Shown here piece after piece: positions 1-7,302 of a stretch of DNA of 41,558 bases. Position numbers and translations under genes: made by a program. This stretch comes from Microbacterium kunmingense (GTDB taxonomy: Bacteria > Actinomycetota > Actinomycetes > Actinomycetales > Microbacteriaceae). The stretch's first letter is position 1. Each line of letters opens with the position of its first letter. Under the pieces are notes generated by a model, which did not search any database, had not been told where the DNA came from, and saw only the letters and a program-made list of their open reading frames with translations. Location of the stretch: NCBI RefSeq assembly GCF_023155745.1, contig NZ_JAKNUS010000017.1, positions 1 to 41,558 of the forward strand, written 5' to 3'.

Positions 1-127
1 GCCATCGTGCGGTGTCGTCTTTCTGTGTGAGTTCTTGGTCGTTCTCACTGACCATCGCACGATGGCTCACCCCGTCGCGGTCACGACGCCGCGGGCCCGA
101 AAGACCACCACCCCGCGGGACTCCAGG
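1..127 (-). mobile_element. Right end of a split insertion sequence (IS256- or ISL3-like)
   Basis: This is one end of an insertion sequence whose other end is at 41432-41558. The core CGAAAGACCACCAC at 98-111 is the exact inverse of 41448-41461, and both cores lie 16 nt from the element end. The flanking cccggtag (128-135) repeats at 41424-41431 as an 8-bp target duplication. On the minus strand an ATG at 55-53 opens a frame beginning MVSENDQELTQKDDTARW, probably the transposase N-terminus, which runs off the window. An 8-bp duplication suits the IS256 and ISL3 families; the transposase body is missing, so the family is not settled. Bases 1-11 and 55-65 also form an inverted repeat. Confidence 0.7.
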
Positions 128-200
128 CCCGGTAGCCGGGGAACGACTGGGCCCGGCCGGTGAAACCATGCGCCCACTCGGTGAGATCGTCCAGCCGCCC
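128..200 (-). pseudogene. Fragment of monooxygenase-domain membrane protein gene (N-terminal part)
   Basis: Bases 128-200 match 24290-24362 inside the intact gene at 23862-24416. They encode part of the N-terminal ABM (antibiotic biosynthesis monooxygenase) domain. The fragment is bounded on one side by the split insertion sequence, with target duplication cccggtag, and on the other by IS3-family copy 1. The adjoining piece of the same gene copy is at 41200-41431. Confidence 0.85.
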
Positions 201-278
201 CCTGTGCGTCAGGATGGGGTGAGACACCAGCACTGCTGACCTTCGCACTGCACGGGGCGAGAACGGACCAATACTGAG

Positions 279-683
279 ATGACGATGACGGTTGCTGACG
301 TCGGCACCGATGATGGGGCTATGGCTCCTCGTGCTGACCGGCCCAAGAGGCGGACGTTCACCGCCGAGTTCAAAGCGGCGATCCTGGCCGAGTACGACGC
401 CGCGGACCGCTCTGGGCGTGGGGAGATCCTGCGCCGGGAGGGCCTGTACACCTCCCACATCATCGAGTGGCGCAAGGCCGCGGCCGCCGGCTCGCTGTCC
501 GGGCTGGGCAGCAAGCCGCGGGACCGGCGCGAGCGGGAGCTGCAGGCGCTACGGGCCCGGGCGGAGAAGGCCGAGGCCGAGCTGGCCAAGACCAGGGCGG
601 CGCTGGACCTGATGGGAAAAGCACACGCGCTCTTGGAGACGCTCTCCGAGAGCGCGGACAAGCCGCCGCGGTCGCCGCGGTGA
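279..683 (+). CDS. IS3-family transposase OrfA
   Basis: 134-aa helix-turn-helix protein that binds the IS ends. FTAEFKAAILAEYDAAD at about residues 27-43 is the typical OrfA helix-turn-helix start, followed by an alpha-helical, probably leucine-zipper stretch (about 87-120). A perfect -1 slippery heptamer G-GGA-AAA lies at 614-620 in phase with this frame and would yield an OrfAB fusion. The stop TGA (681-683) also overlaps a possible GTG start of orfB (GTGA), so translational coupling is an alternative. The copy at 9255-9659 encodes an identical protein. Confidence 0.92.
   Translation: MTMTVADVGTDDGAMAPRADRPKRRTFTAEFKAAILAEYDAADRSGRGEILRREGLYTSHIIEWRKAAAAGSLSGLGSKPRDRRERELQALRARAEKAEAELAKTRAALDLMGKAHALLETLSESADKPPRSPR
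614..620 (+). promoter_or_regulatory. Programmed -1 frameshift heptamer GGGAAAA
   Basis: The codons ATG GGA AAA of orfA contain G GGA AAA, a canonical X-XXY-YYZ slippery site. Slipping back one base gives AGC ACA CGC..., which is open through to the orfB stop at 1681. The same heptamer is in copy 2 at 9590-9596. No stimulatory structure was worked out. Confidence 0.7.
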
Positions 684-1681
684 TCAACCCGGCCGTCGAC
701 GGGCTGGCCGAGCACGTCGGCACCGCGGCTGCGTGCGCGCTGCTGGGTCGCTCCCGCGCCAGTCACTACCGGGCCAAGAACCCGCCACCGCCACGTCCAC
801 GGACACCGCGGCCGGCACCGGCGAACAAGCTGTCCGCCGCCGAGCGGGCCCACGTGCTGGCCGTGTTGACCAGCCAGCGGTTCGCGGACAAGTCGGTCGC
901 CCAGGTCTGGGCCACGCTGCTGGACGAGGGCACCTACCTGTGCTCGATGTCCACGATGCACCGGATCCTGCGCGAGCACGACATGGCCGGGGAACGGCGC
1001 CGGCAGGCGAGCCACCCGCCCCGGACCCGGCCCGAGCTCGTCGCGACGGCGCCGGGGCAGGTGTGGAGTTGGGACATCACAAAGCTCAAGGGGCCGGAGC
1101 GGGGCGTGTACTACGACCTGTACGTCGTGCTCGACATCTTCTCCAGGTTCGTCGTGGGCTGGACCATCGCGGCCCGCGAGGACGCCGAGATCGCCAAGAA
1201 CCTGCTCGAGCACGCCATGGGCATCCATGGCGTGCCGGAGGCGATCCACGCCGACCGCGGGACCTCGATGACCTCCAAACCGGTCGCTCAGCTGCTCGTC
1301 GACCTCGGGGTGGCCAGGTCGCACTCCCGCCCGCACGTGTCGAACGACAACCCTTACAGCGAGGCGGCGTTCAAGACGCTGAAGTACGCCCCGGTCTTCC
1401 CCGAGCGCTTCGGGTCCCTGGCCGACGCCGGCGCGTTCGCCGAGCAGTTCTTCGCCTACTACAACCACGAGCACCGCCACTGCGGGATCGGGCTGCACAC
1501 CCCCGCCAGCGTCCACTTCGGCACCGCCGGGCAGGTCCGCGCCCAGCGCCAGGCCACCCTGGACGCGGCCTACGCCGCCCGTCCCGAGCGCTTCGGCCAC
1601 CGCCGACCCCAGGCGCCCAAGCTGCCCGAGGCCGCCTGGATCAACCAGCCCTCACAGGAGGCCCTCATACAGACCGCCTGA
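680..1681 (+). CDS. IS3-family transposase OrfB (DDE integrase)
   Basis: Catalytic integrase-fold part of the transposase, in the -1 frame relative to OrfA. The DDE triad is visible as WSWDITKL, HADRGTS and NPYSEAAFKT, with the HTH_21-like region (VWATLLDEG...MHRILREH) before it. It is made either as an OrfAB fusion by slippage at 614-620, whose frame is open from there to 1681, or from the GTG at 680 that overlaps the orfA stop. The frame ends with the tail EALIQTA. The other copy (9656-10657) is identical at protein level, so both copies are recent. Confidence 0.92.
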   Translation: MINPAVDGLAEHVGTAAACALLGRSRASHYRAKNPPPPRPRTPRPAPANKLSAAERAHVLAVLTSQRFADKSVAQVWATLLDEGTYLCSMSTMHRILREHDMAGERRRQASHPPRTRPELVATAPGQVWSWDITKLKGPERGVYYDLYVVLDIFSRFVVGWTIAAREDAEIAKNLLEHAMGIHGVPEAIHADRGTSMTSKPVAQLLVDLGVARSHSRPHVSNDNPYSEAAFKTLKYAPVFPERFGSLADAGAFAEQFFAYYNHEHRHCGIGLHTPASVHFGTAGQVRAQRQATLDAAYAARPERFGHRRPQAPKLPEAAWINQPSQEALIQTA

Positions 1682-1714
1682 CGGAATCTGTCTCACCCGC
1701 CTTGACACTTTCCG

Positions 1715-1861
1715 GAAGACCACGGCCTGCTCACTCGCACCGTCTACCCCGAGGTTCCCGCTCGCGTGGAGTACGAACTTACTGACCTCGGACACAGCGC
1801 AGCCGCCCCGTTGAAGCATCTGCGCGACTGGGTTGAACACAACGTCGGAACCGACCAGTAG
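1715..1861 (+). pseudogene. HxlR-family regulator, C-terminal fragment
   Basis: The frame from the IS junction reads EDHGLLTRTVYPEVPARVEY, then ELTDLGHSAA and a C-terminal helix ending in a TAG. This is the wing and last helix of HxlR-type winged-helix regulators, whose signature is (P)xxVEYxLTxxG. The N-terminal half, including the recognition helix, is gone, replaced by IS copy 1. It is not expected to be functional. Confidence 0.8.
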
Positions 1862-1875
1862 CGACCCCCTCGGCG

Positions 1876-1998
1876 CTACATCGAGCCAGGAGTCCCGGCC
1901 TCCGCGTAATACCGCGTCAACACAGACGAGGCGTCGCGGTCGCCGTCACCGGACACGACAGAGTTCAGCAGGTACCGGTACCCGTCACCGGTCGTCAT
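1876..1998 (-). pseudogene. MobF (TrwC-type) conjugative relaxase, N-terminal fragment
   Basis: From ATG 1998 the frame reads MTTGDGYRYLLNSVVSGDGD, then ...SSVLTRYYAEAGTP and a stop. GDGYxYL and LTRYYAEAGTP are hallmarks of the N-terminus of actinobacterial MobF relaxases, which nick oriT and pilot DNA in conjugation. Only about 38 residues remain of a protein that is usually over 1000. The homology breaks right after GTP, so this is a deletion remnant. A GTG two codons region upstream (2001) could be the true start. It is the only trace of a transfer system in the window. Confidence 0.72.
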
Positions 1999-2432
1999 CA
2001 CCCTAATTGATAACGTCACACCTAGAAGGTGCGAAGTAACCGACGCGCGAGCACAGGAGCGCTTCTGTCATTTCGAAGGCGAGACTTCGCGCGATTGGGA
2101 TTCGCCGGGCCATCCTTCTTCTCTTTCGTCGAACGTCACCGCAACACCGTGTCGCTGGGGTTCGTGAAATCTTCTTCCGGAAGCGAAACCCAGGTACTGC
2201 GCCATGAGGAACTCGCCGCAGCGATGCACAGGCGTTCGACAGTTCGGTCGCACGAACCGATCGTTTGTTAACGGACGGCACTGTACGTCGATCGAAAGTC
2301 GCGCCGACACCCCCTGCGAATTCGCGTCGCGGGATAGTTTGCCAGGATCCGGCGATCAGCGTGGTGCGCATCAAGGAGGTGCGCAGCGGCCTCAGCACGA
2401 GGAGCCTGCCCGCGAGGCCGACCACCCCGCCC
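1999..2432. other. Stretch without a recognisable gene
   Basis: Both strands hold open frames here, but none shows a family motif, a good ribosome-binding site or a sensible amino-acid composition (arginine-rich and low-complexity). It probably holds the lost upstream region of the relaxase fragment and other rearranged debris. Confidence 0.4.
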
Positions 2433-2817
2433 CTAGGAACGGTAGGAGTGCGACGTCGGGGCGAGCTGGGGGCCACCCCCCGAGACCGAAAGTAGCACCG
2501 CAGCGACGATAAGCGCCACGCCAACCAGGGTGGTCGTCAGCTCCCCGACCAACGAACCGATCCATCCGCGTTCCTGGAGGTCTCGGAACATCCTTATGCT
2601 CAGCCCGAACGTTCCGTTCGAGCTGCGAACCGATCGTCTCGATGCGTCGTGGCAGACGCCTCAGCTGTCCACCGATGACCTGGAGTTGCACGCGGCCGTC
2701 GGCGAACATCTCCCTTGAGTCCATCGCCAGACGTATGAAATGAGGAGTTCGAGCAAGGGCCCGATCGACCAAGTCGTAGTCGGCAACGAGCTGGCACAGC
2801 GTTCCCTCGAGTGACAC
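2433..2817 (-). pseudogene. Possible frameshifted small membrane protein
   Basis: From GTG 2817 the frame reads VSLEGTLCQLVADYDLVDRA and continues as an amphipathic helical segment to about ...RAEHKD near 2590. In the next frame the sequence continues plausibly as MFRDLQERGWIGSLVGELTT followed by a hydrophobic stretch (TLVGVALIVAAVLLSV) and a stop at 2433. The joined product would be about 125 aa with one C-terminal membrane helix. That suggests a single frameshift near 2590, but I do not recognise the family. GGAGGAGA lies about 16 nt upstream of the start. Confidence 0.35.
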
Positions 2818-2898
2818 GAAGGAAACGACTGGCGTTCTCCTCCGCTGTTGGGGACGTCGGGTCGGCTGAAATAATGGCCGGGACGATACGGTGGCGAG

Positions 2899-3813
2899 TC
2901 AGAGCGCCGTGATCCACCGCGCGATCTCGTCAGCGATCTCGTCGCTATTGTCTTCGACCATCAGCGAGTGGCCGTTCCCAGCGAGAAGAGGCAGTTCGGA
3001 CGACCAGAAGGTGACGGCGGCGCCCTGATCGGTGAGCCAGGCCACGATGTCCTGATCCAGCTGCGAGGGGTGGTCGGTATCGGCTCCACCCGTGAAGACG
3101 AGAATCGGCTTGTTCGTGAACGCGTCGGTCGGCCCGATCCTCATTTGGCTCCCACCGATGTTCTGACGCTGATAAAGCATCCGGGCCGGGATCGGCCGAA
3201 GGGTGCGGCGGAACACCTCGATGCACTCGCGGGGGAACCGCCGGCTGGGTCCGATGGCCTTGTCGTTCACGAAGGCGCTTGTGGGTTCCCAGAAACCCAT
3301 CTTCGGGATGGTCCAGTCGATGGCCGCTCCACGGATGGAGACCTCCTGGTCGGACTCCCTCACGATCTCGGGCACCGCCTGTATATTTCCAGGCGGGCCC
3401 GGAGCGACGGCTACGAGCCCGTCGATGAGATCGCCATGCGTCTCTAGGAGGCGGAAGCCAATCGGACCTGCCATCGAGTGCACGACCAGCACGACGTTCC
3501 GGCCGAGACCAGAGAGGAACACGCCCATCCCTCGGCACACGCTCTCATAGTCCAGCCGCGCAGACGCCGCACGATCATCGACGTGTTGGGCCGCCTCATA
3601 GGACAACCCCAGCCAGTCCACCACCAGCACACCGTAGCCATGCGATACGAATCGTGCCGCCCAGCCCTGTCGGCCGTCGGGCGTCTCGAGATAGTACTCG
3701 TTCGAGGCACCACCCCCGTGCACGAGGACGATCCACCGAGCAGGCGCACCCGACGGCGCCAGTTCGGTGTACGAGATCGGCGCGACGTCGTCTGGGCGTG
3801 AAATCGAATCCAT
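2899..3813 (-). CDS. Alpha/beta-hydrolase
   Basis: 304-aa cytoplasmic alpha/beta-hydrolase. Features in order are the oxyanion-hole motif HGGG, the nucleophile elbow HSMAG (serine in a variant G-x-S-x-G), and the catalytic histidine in GNGHSLMVED near the C-terminus. It resembles esterases and lipases. ATG 3813 is chosen because GGGGA lies 5 nt upstream; a TTG at 3837 would overlap the previous gene's stop. It is the second gene of a two-gene operon with the hydrolase at 3830-4552, 16 nt apart. The operon follows an IclR-type operator at 4574-4590, which suggests ester or ring-product hydrolysis within the Rieske catabolic regulon. The substrate is unknown. Confidence 0.85.
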   Translation of the reverse strand: MDSISRPDDVAPISYTELAPSGAPARWIVLVHGGGASNEYYLETPDGRQGWAARFVSHGYGVLVVDWLGLSYEAAQHVDDRAASARLDYESVCRGMGVFLSGLGRNVVLVVHSMAGPIGFRLLETHGDLIDGLVAVAPGPPGNIQAVPEIVRESDQEVSIRGAAIDWTIPKMGFWEPTSAFVNDKAIGPSRRFPRECIEVFRRTLRPIPARMLYQRQNIGGSQMRIGPTDAFTNKPILVFTGGADTDHPSQLDQDIVAWLTDQGAAVTFWSSELPLLAGNGHSLMVEDNSDEIADEIARWITAL

Positions 3814-3829
3814 AGCTTCCCCAGGCCTG

Positions 3830-4552
3830 TTAGGCAATGACGGCGTCGAGGGCCCGTGCGAGCCTCTCCGGATGCGTGAGCATCACCAAATGGCTTCCGT
3901 CGATCTCGATCGTGCGCGGACTATCAAGCCGCCCGGCCGCGGCCTGGTAGATCTCAGCGGGAACGGCCTGGTCCTGAGCGAGGAACACATAACTTGACGG
4001 GATGCTGCTCGCCCAGAACCGGTCGAGGCGGATCGGCTCATCGGACCAGCCTGCCGGCGCTGGGACGAGCCTCGGCTCGAGCGCGGCGAGCTGCTGCTGC
4101 TCGAACGGGGACATGTCCTGCATAGACGCGGCCCAGAGCTCAGGCGGCATGACGATGGTGTTGTCGTCGGACTGACTCGCAAGCGCCTTCGTCGCTGCGA
4201 CCAACGGATCGGGGAGCACGTCGTTAATGGTCTCGCCGTCGCGCAGCACCCAGGCGTCGACGAAGACGACCCGGCCGATGCGCTCGGGCATCGCCTCAGC
4301 GACGAGTTGGATGAGCGGACCTCCGCCGCTATGACCGACGAGCACGATGTCGAGCTGGGTGAGCTCTCTTACCTGATCGATCAGATCGCGCGCCATCATG
4401 CTCATCGTGACGCCGGAGCGGTCCACGTCACCGTCTTCGAGACCGCGCAGCGTCGGCGCGATCACCTCGTGCCCCATTCTGCGCAATTCGTCGGCGACGC
4501 CGTCCCACACCCAGCCGCCTACCCATCCGCCGTGCACCAGTACGATCTGCAT
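3830..4552 (-). CDS. Alpha/beta-hydrolase (esterase-like)
   Basis: 240-aa alpha/beta-hydrolase of the small esterase / methylesterase / hydroxynitrile-lyase-like type (Abhydrolase_6). It starts MQIVLVHGGWVGGWVWDGVA (oxyanion HGGW), has the nucleophile elbow GHSGGG at about residues 74-79, and ends with the catalytic histidine in DGSHLVMLTHPERLA. There is no signal peptide. ATG 4552 is preceded by GAGG 8 nt upstream. It is the first gene of the operon with the hydrolase downstream, and the palindrome at 4574-4590 lies directly upstream. It probably hydrolyses an ester feeding the aromatic pathway; that role is inference. Confidence 0.88.
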   Translation of the reverse strand: MQIVLVHGGWVGGWVWDGVADELRRMGHEVIAPTLRGLEDGDVDRSGVTMSMMARDLIDQVRELTQLDIVLVGHSGGGPLIQLVAEAMPERIGRVVFVDAWVLRDGETINDVLPDPLVAATKALASQSDDNTIVMPPELWAASMQDMSPFEQQQLAALEPRLVPAPAGWSDEPIRLDRFWASSIPSSYVFLAQDQAVPAEIYQAAAGRLDSPRTIEIDGSHLVMLTHPERLARALDAVIA

Positions 4553-4573
4553 TGATCATCCTCTTCGCATATT

Positions 4574-4590
4574 TATCTGCTGAGCAGAAC
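4574..4590. promoter_or_regulatory. Candidate IclR operator before hydrolase operon
   Basis: TATCTGC-TGA-GCAGAAC, a near-palindrome with 7-nt arms and a 3-nt spacer, 22 nt upstream of the hydrolase ATG (4552). It matches the pattern TTTCTGN-NNN-NCAGAAA found at four other sites beside catabolic genes. Confidence 0.6.
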
Positions 4591-4713
4591 TTGTTCCTAA
4601 CTAGAAGACACAATAGCTTGCGCGGCGCCAACAGTCCAGCATGGCTCGAGCTCTCTTCAGAACGCGCCGAACGACCCCTGCACCAGGTCGCAGGGGAAAG
4701 AGACGACGAGCCT

Positions 4714-5498
4714 TCAGGAGGTCAGGTCGGCCAGACGTACGGCTGCCTCATCGAGGAGTGCGACGAGGGTCTTCACCTTGCGGGGAGGCAAGCGGAACAC
4801 CGGGGCAGATGCGTTGATCGCCAACCGCAGCCCGCTCGCCGAGGGAACGGCCACGGCCACCGAGGCCACGCCCTCCTCGCTCTCCTCCCGGTTCGTTGCA
4901 TAGCCCTGCTTCGCGACAAGATCCAGTTGTGCGAGGAGCTCGGTCTTGGTACGGATCGACTGCGGAGTCACCTGTGAGAGTTGCTCGTCGGGGTAGAGAC
5001 GGTCCAATTGTTCTCGCGGGAGCTGCGCCAGGAGAACCTTTCCCGTGGAGGTGCAATGGGCCGGCATCTCCTTGCCCAACCGTGAAGCGACTCGCACCGC
5101 CGTCGTCGGTTCCGAGACTGCGAGAAAGCGAGTGGAGTTGCCGTCGAGCGTGCCGAGGTGAACCGTCTCGCCGGCTTGGTGGCTGAGTTCCTCGAGGATC
5201 GGTTGCACGATCTGCGGGATGTCCATCTTTCTCAGCACCGAGAAGGCGATCGTGGTCAACGACGGCCCTGGCCCGTATGTCTTCGTTCGCGGGTCTTGCC
5301 GCACGAATCCTCGCCATTGAAGCATCGCGAGGATGCGATGCGCCGTTGAGGTCGCGACACCCAGGTGCTTGCTGGCGTCCGTCAGTCGAAGTTCGTTCTT
5401 CTCACCGAGCAGGAGCAGGAGTTTCAGGGCATTGTCGACCGACTCGATCGGTATTGCGGAGCCGCATCGACTCCGTCGGCTGCTCTATTTCTCTGCAC
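4714..5498 (-). pseudogene. IclR-family regulator, frameshifted near its N-terminus
   Basis: An intact reading would be about 260 aa: an N-terminal winged helix (VDNALKLLLLLGEK...LGVATSTAHRILAML) and a C-terminal effector domain (CTSTGKVLLA...GVASVAVAVP...LRLAINASAP). The start GTG 5498 gives VQRNRAADGVDAAPQY. The helix-turn-helix frame beginning PIESVDNALK is shifted by one: the sequence has caatac-cgatcgag where the paralogue at 25314 has the in-frame equivalent of TAC-CCG-ATC, so about one C is missing near 5451. No good start codon lies in the downstream frame before the helix-turn-helix. As written the gene should not give a full regulator; a sequencing error is the alternative. Confidence 0.8.
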
Positions 5499-5506
5499 AA
5501 CAGAAA
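5490..5506. promoter_or_regulatory. Candidate IclR operator overlapping IclR-1 start codon
   Basis: On the minus strand TTTCTGT-TGT-GCAGAGA. The IclR-1 GTG start (5498-5496) lies in the spacer and the first base of the second arm, exactly as at the paralogous gene (25306-25322). A TACAGT box lies 7 nt before the GTG, which suggests a leaderless, autoregulated transcript. Confidence 0.6.
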
Positions 5507-5521
5507 CTGTATCGTTCCTGC

Positions 5522-5536
5522 CGGCCCTCAGGGCCG
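5522..5536. terminator. Small GC hairpin between reductase and IclR genes
   Basis: CGGCCCT-C-AGGGCCG is a 7-bp inverted repeat without a T-tract. It lies between the end of the Rieske-module-1 reductase gene (5567) and the IclR start (5498). It may terminate the oxygenase operon. Confidence 0.3.
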
Positions 5537-5566
5537 CCATCAAGGGCAAGGCGATCCCGTCCAGGT

Positions 5567-6778
5567 CTATCCGGACGCCGATTCGAGCAGCCGGCCCAGT
5601 CGTACACGAACGTCGGAAAGCGACGATCCCGCTGCGATGGACCGGCGGACTTCGACGAGAGCGCGGGGCCAATTCAGTACCACTGCCCCGTCGAATGACA
5701 GACCATTCTGAGAGTACAGAGACGCGATCCGGTCGGGTGTTCGAGGGTCCGTCACCATCTCGGGGTTGACTGCCGTCGTGCGACCGACGATGTGCAGCTT
5801 CCAGTTGAACTGGTCACTCCAGACATACTCGACAGGCAGATATGAGCGTCGGTCGTCGGGATGAGCGATGTTGTGCGCGACACAGCGCGCCTGGTCGACC
5901 GCATTCGTCCAGTGCTCAAGACGGGTGAGATCGCCGCGAACCGGATGCCGCCACCGCGCAACATCGCCGATCGCATGGATTTCCGGGGCGCCGAGTGCCG
6001 TGAGGAATTCGTCGCAGACGAGACCGTCGTCGATCTCGAGCCCTGAGTCCTCGAGCCATTCGACGTTCGGCACTGCCCCGATGCCGATGACGACGACATC
6101 ACCGTGGAGCTCGGAACCGTCATCCAGGAGCACGCGGAAGTCTCCCTTCGCACCGTCGATCTGCGCGACCGTCCGTCCGAGAACCGCATGTACGCCATGC
6201 CGGGAGTGCTTCTGCGAGAAGAGGGCGCCAATCTCGTCACCGAGCCGGCGTGACATCAGGTCGCGTGTCGCCGAGACCAGGGTGACATCGACTCCGAGCC
6301 CAAGAGCGGTCGCGGCGACCTCGGCGCCGATGAAGCCCGCTCCGATGACGATGATCCTGCGATCGGGAACTAGCTCGGCGCGCAGCCGGTCTGCGTCGTC
6401 GAGTGTCCGCAGCACATGGATTCCCTCGCCTTCACCCCACGGCGACGGCCGCGCGCGGACGCCGGTCGCCACCACGAGGTCATCGAAGCCGACCCGCCGT
6501 CCATTCGCCAGCCGGAGCTCCGACAACGCACGGTCCAGACCTACCGCCGGCACACCGAGACGAAGGTCGATGTTAAGCTCGAGCGCCTCCGCCGCCGTGA
6601 GGAGCGTGACCTCGGCTGCACCTGCACCGACGAGGTATCCCTTCGACAGCGGCGGCTTGTCGTAGGGCAGCACGGGCTCGGAGCCGATGAGCACAACGTC
6701 TCCGCGATACCCCTCTGCCCGAAGCGCCTGCGCGGCCCGTACCCCCGCGATCGACGCACCGACAATCGCTGTCGTCAT
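5567..6778 (-). CDS. Ferredoxin reductase of Rieske oxygenase module 1
   Basis: 403-aa FAD-dependent NAD(P)H:ferredoxin oxidoreductase of the BphA4/HcaD type. It passes electrons from NAD(P)H to the neighbouring ferredoxin. Visible parts are the N-terminal FAD-binding motif VGASIAG (6-12), PYDKPPLSK (38-46), the NAD-binding motif VIGAGFIGAEVA (about 144-155), the second FAD motif AIGDVARW and a C-terminal reductase domain with WSDQFNWKLHIVG. The ATG overlaps the stop of the ferredoxin gene by 4 nt (ATGA). It is the last gene of the minus-strand oxygenase operon. A paralogue with the same motifs is at 27032-28270. Confidence 0.93.
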   Translation of the reverse strand: MTTAIVGASIAGVRAAQALRAEGYRGDVVLIGSEPVLPYDKPPLSKGYLVGAGAAEVTLLTAAEALELNIDLRLGVPAVGLDRALSELRLANGRRVGFDDLVVATGVRARPSPWGEGEGIHVLRTLDDADRLRAELVPDRRIIVIGAGFIGAEVAATALGLGVDVTLVSATRDLMSRRLGDEIGALFSQKHSRHGVHAVLGRTVAQIDGAKGDFRVLLDDGSELHGDVVVIGIGAVPNVEWLEDSGLEIDDGLVCDEFLTALGAPEIHAIGDVARWRHPVRGDLTRLEHWTNAVDQARCVAHNIAHPDDRRSYLPVEYVWSDQFNWKLHIVGRTTAVNPEMVTDPRTPDRIASLYSQNGLSFDGAVVLNWPRALVEVRRSIAAGSSLSDVRVRLGRLLESASG

Positions 6779-6972
6779 TCGTCTTCCACCCGGAGCGCGG
6801 AAACCGGGCAGCTGTTCGCCGCCTCGGTGACCCGTTTCCGGTCGGCCTCGTCGACCTCTGTTCTGAGCAGGATCACGACGCCGTCGTCATCGAGATCGAA
6901 ATAGTCTCCCGCGGCCATGATGCAGTTGGCGTAGCCCTGACAGAGCCCGAGATCCGCTTTCACGACAGGCAT
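6775..6972 (-). CDS. [3Fe-4S]-type ferredoxin, module 1
   Basis: 65-aa ferredoxin that shuttles electrons from the reductase to the Rieske oxygenase. Cysteines C11, C17 and C55 (CQGYANC and SCP) form the pattern CxxxxxC...CP of single-cluster [3Fe-4S] ferredoxins; the middle fourth cysteine is absent. The acidic loop DLDDDG follows the cluster. The start ATG 6972 has GGAGAGGAG upstream. The gene lies 3 nt after the small helix protein and overlaps the reductase by 4 nt. Confidence 0.92.
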   Translation of the reverse strand: MPVVKADLGLCQGYANCIMAAGDYFDLDDDGVVILLRTEVDEADRKRVTEAANSCPVSALRVEDE

Positions 6973-6975
6973 GTG

Positions 6976-7302
6976 TCACTCCTCTCCTGCTTCTTCAGGC
7001 GTTATCTCAGGGAACATCGGTGCGAACGGTTGGGCGATCATGGCGGAGAACGTCGCCGTAGTCTGCCAGGTCAGCGCCTCGAGCTCGAGCGGATCGAGAG
7101 CGACCCACTGCCCGGATCGCGGCGACTCGATCAGGAGCCGGGAGCCGTTGCGTGTCTCCACGCGAGATACCCGGATCTCCGAGAACTCATTGGCGATCGA
7201 GATCGGAGCCCCTACCCGCTGGTCTTCGAGCCGCTGACGTTCGTCTGCTGCTGCGATGGCCGCGATGCGGTCGTCCTCTTCGCCTTCCCATTCGAGTTTC
7301 AT
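6976..7302 (-). CDS. Small accessory protein of the oxygenase operon (module 1)
   Basis: 108-aa acidic protein starting MKLEWEGEEDDRIAAIAAAD. It has an N-terminal helix, then ISIANEFSEIRVSRVETRNG, SGQWVALDPLELEALTWQT and a short acidic tail. I recall annotations of the type recombinase-like helix domain protein for such genes next to ring-hydroxylating oxygenases, but the function is not established as far as I know. It sits between the beta-subunit gene (ATGA overlap, start 7302) and the ferredoxin gene, and its paralogue holds the same place at 28456-28800. It may be a structural or assembly subunit; this is inference. Confidence 0.8.
   Translation of the reverse strand: MKLEWEGEEDDRIAAIAAADERQRLEDQRVGAPISIANEFSEIRVSRVETRNGSRLLIESPRSGQWVALDPLELEALTWQTTATFSAMIAQPFAPMFPEITPEEAGEE

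Larger units (their letters stand above)
200..1714 (+). mobile_element. IS3-family insertion sequence, copy 1
   Basis: About 1.5 kb, repeated at 9176-10690 with a constant offset of 8976. Its termini are imperfect inverted repeats: TGAGACA near the left end faces TGTCTCA near the right end. It encodes OrfA and a DDE transposase OrfB. The flanks show no 3-4 bp target duplication (left ...ccgcc, right gaaga...), so this copy probably lies at a recombination or deletion junction. It joins a monooxygenase-gene fragment to an HxlR-gene fragment. The exact ends are uncertain by 1-3 nt because ccc is shared with the flanks. Confidence 0.93.

Noticed and set aside
209..1600. Long minus-strand reading frame across IS copy 1 (and the same at 9185-10576)
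   Set aside because: It is the antisense of the transposase; Arg/Gly/Val-rich composition with no motif. High GC keeps such frames open.
2003..2524. 173-codon minus-strand frame
   Set aside because: Arg/Ser-rich with no conserved motif or ribosome-binding site; overlaps the likely membrane-protein remnant.
5160..5325. Short IclR reading starting at ATG 5325
   Set aside because: It would omit the whole DNA-binding domain; the upstream frame clearly encodes it, with a one-base shift.
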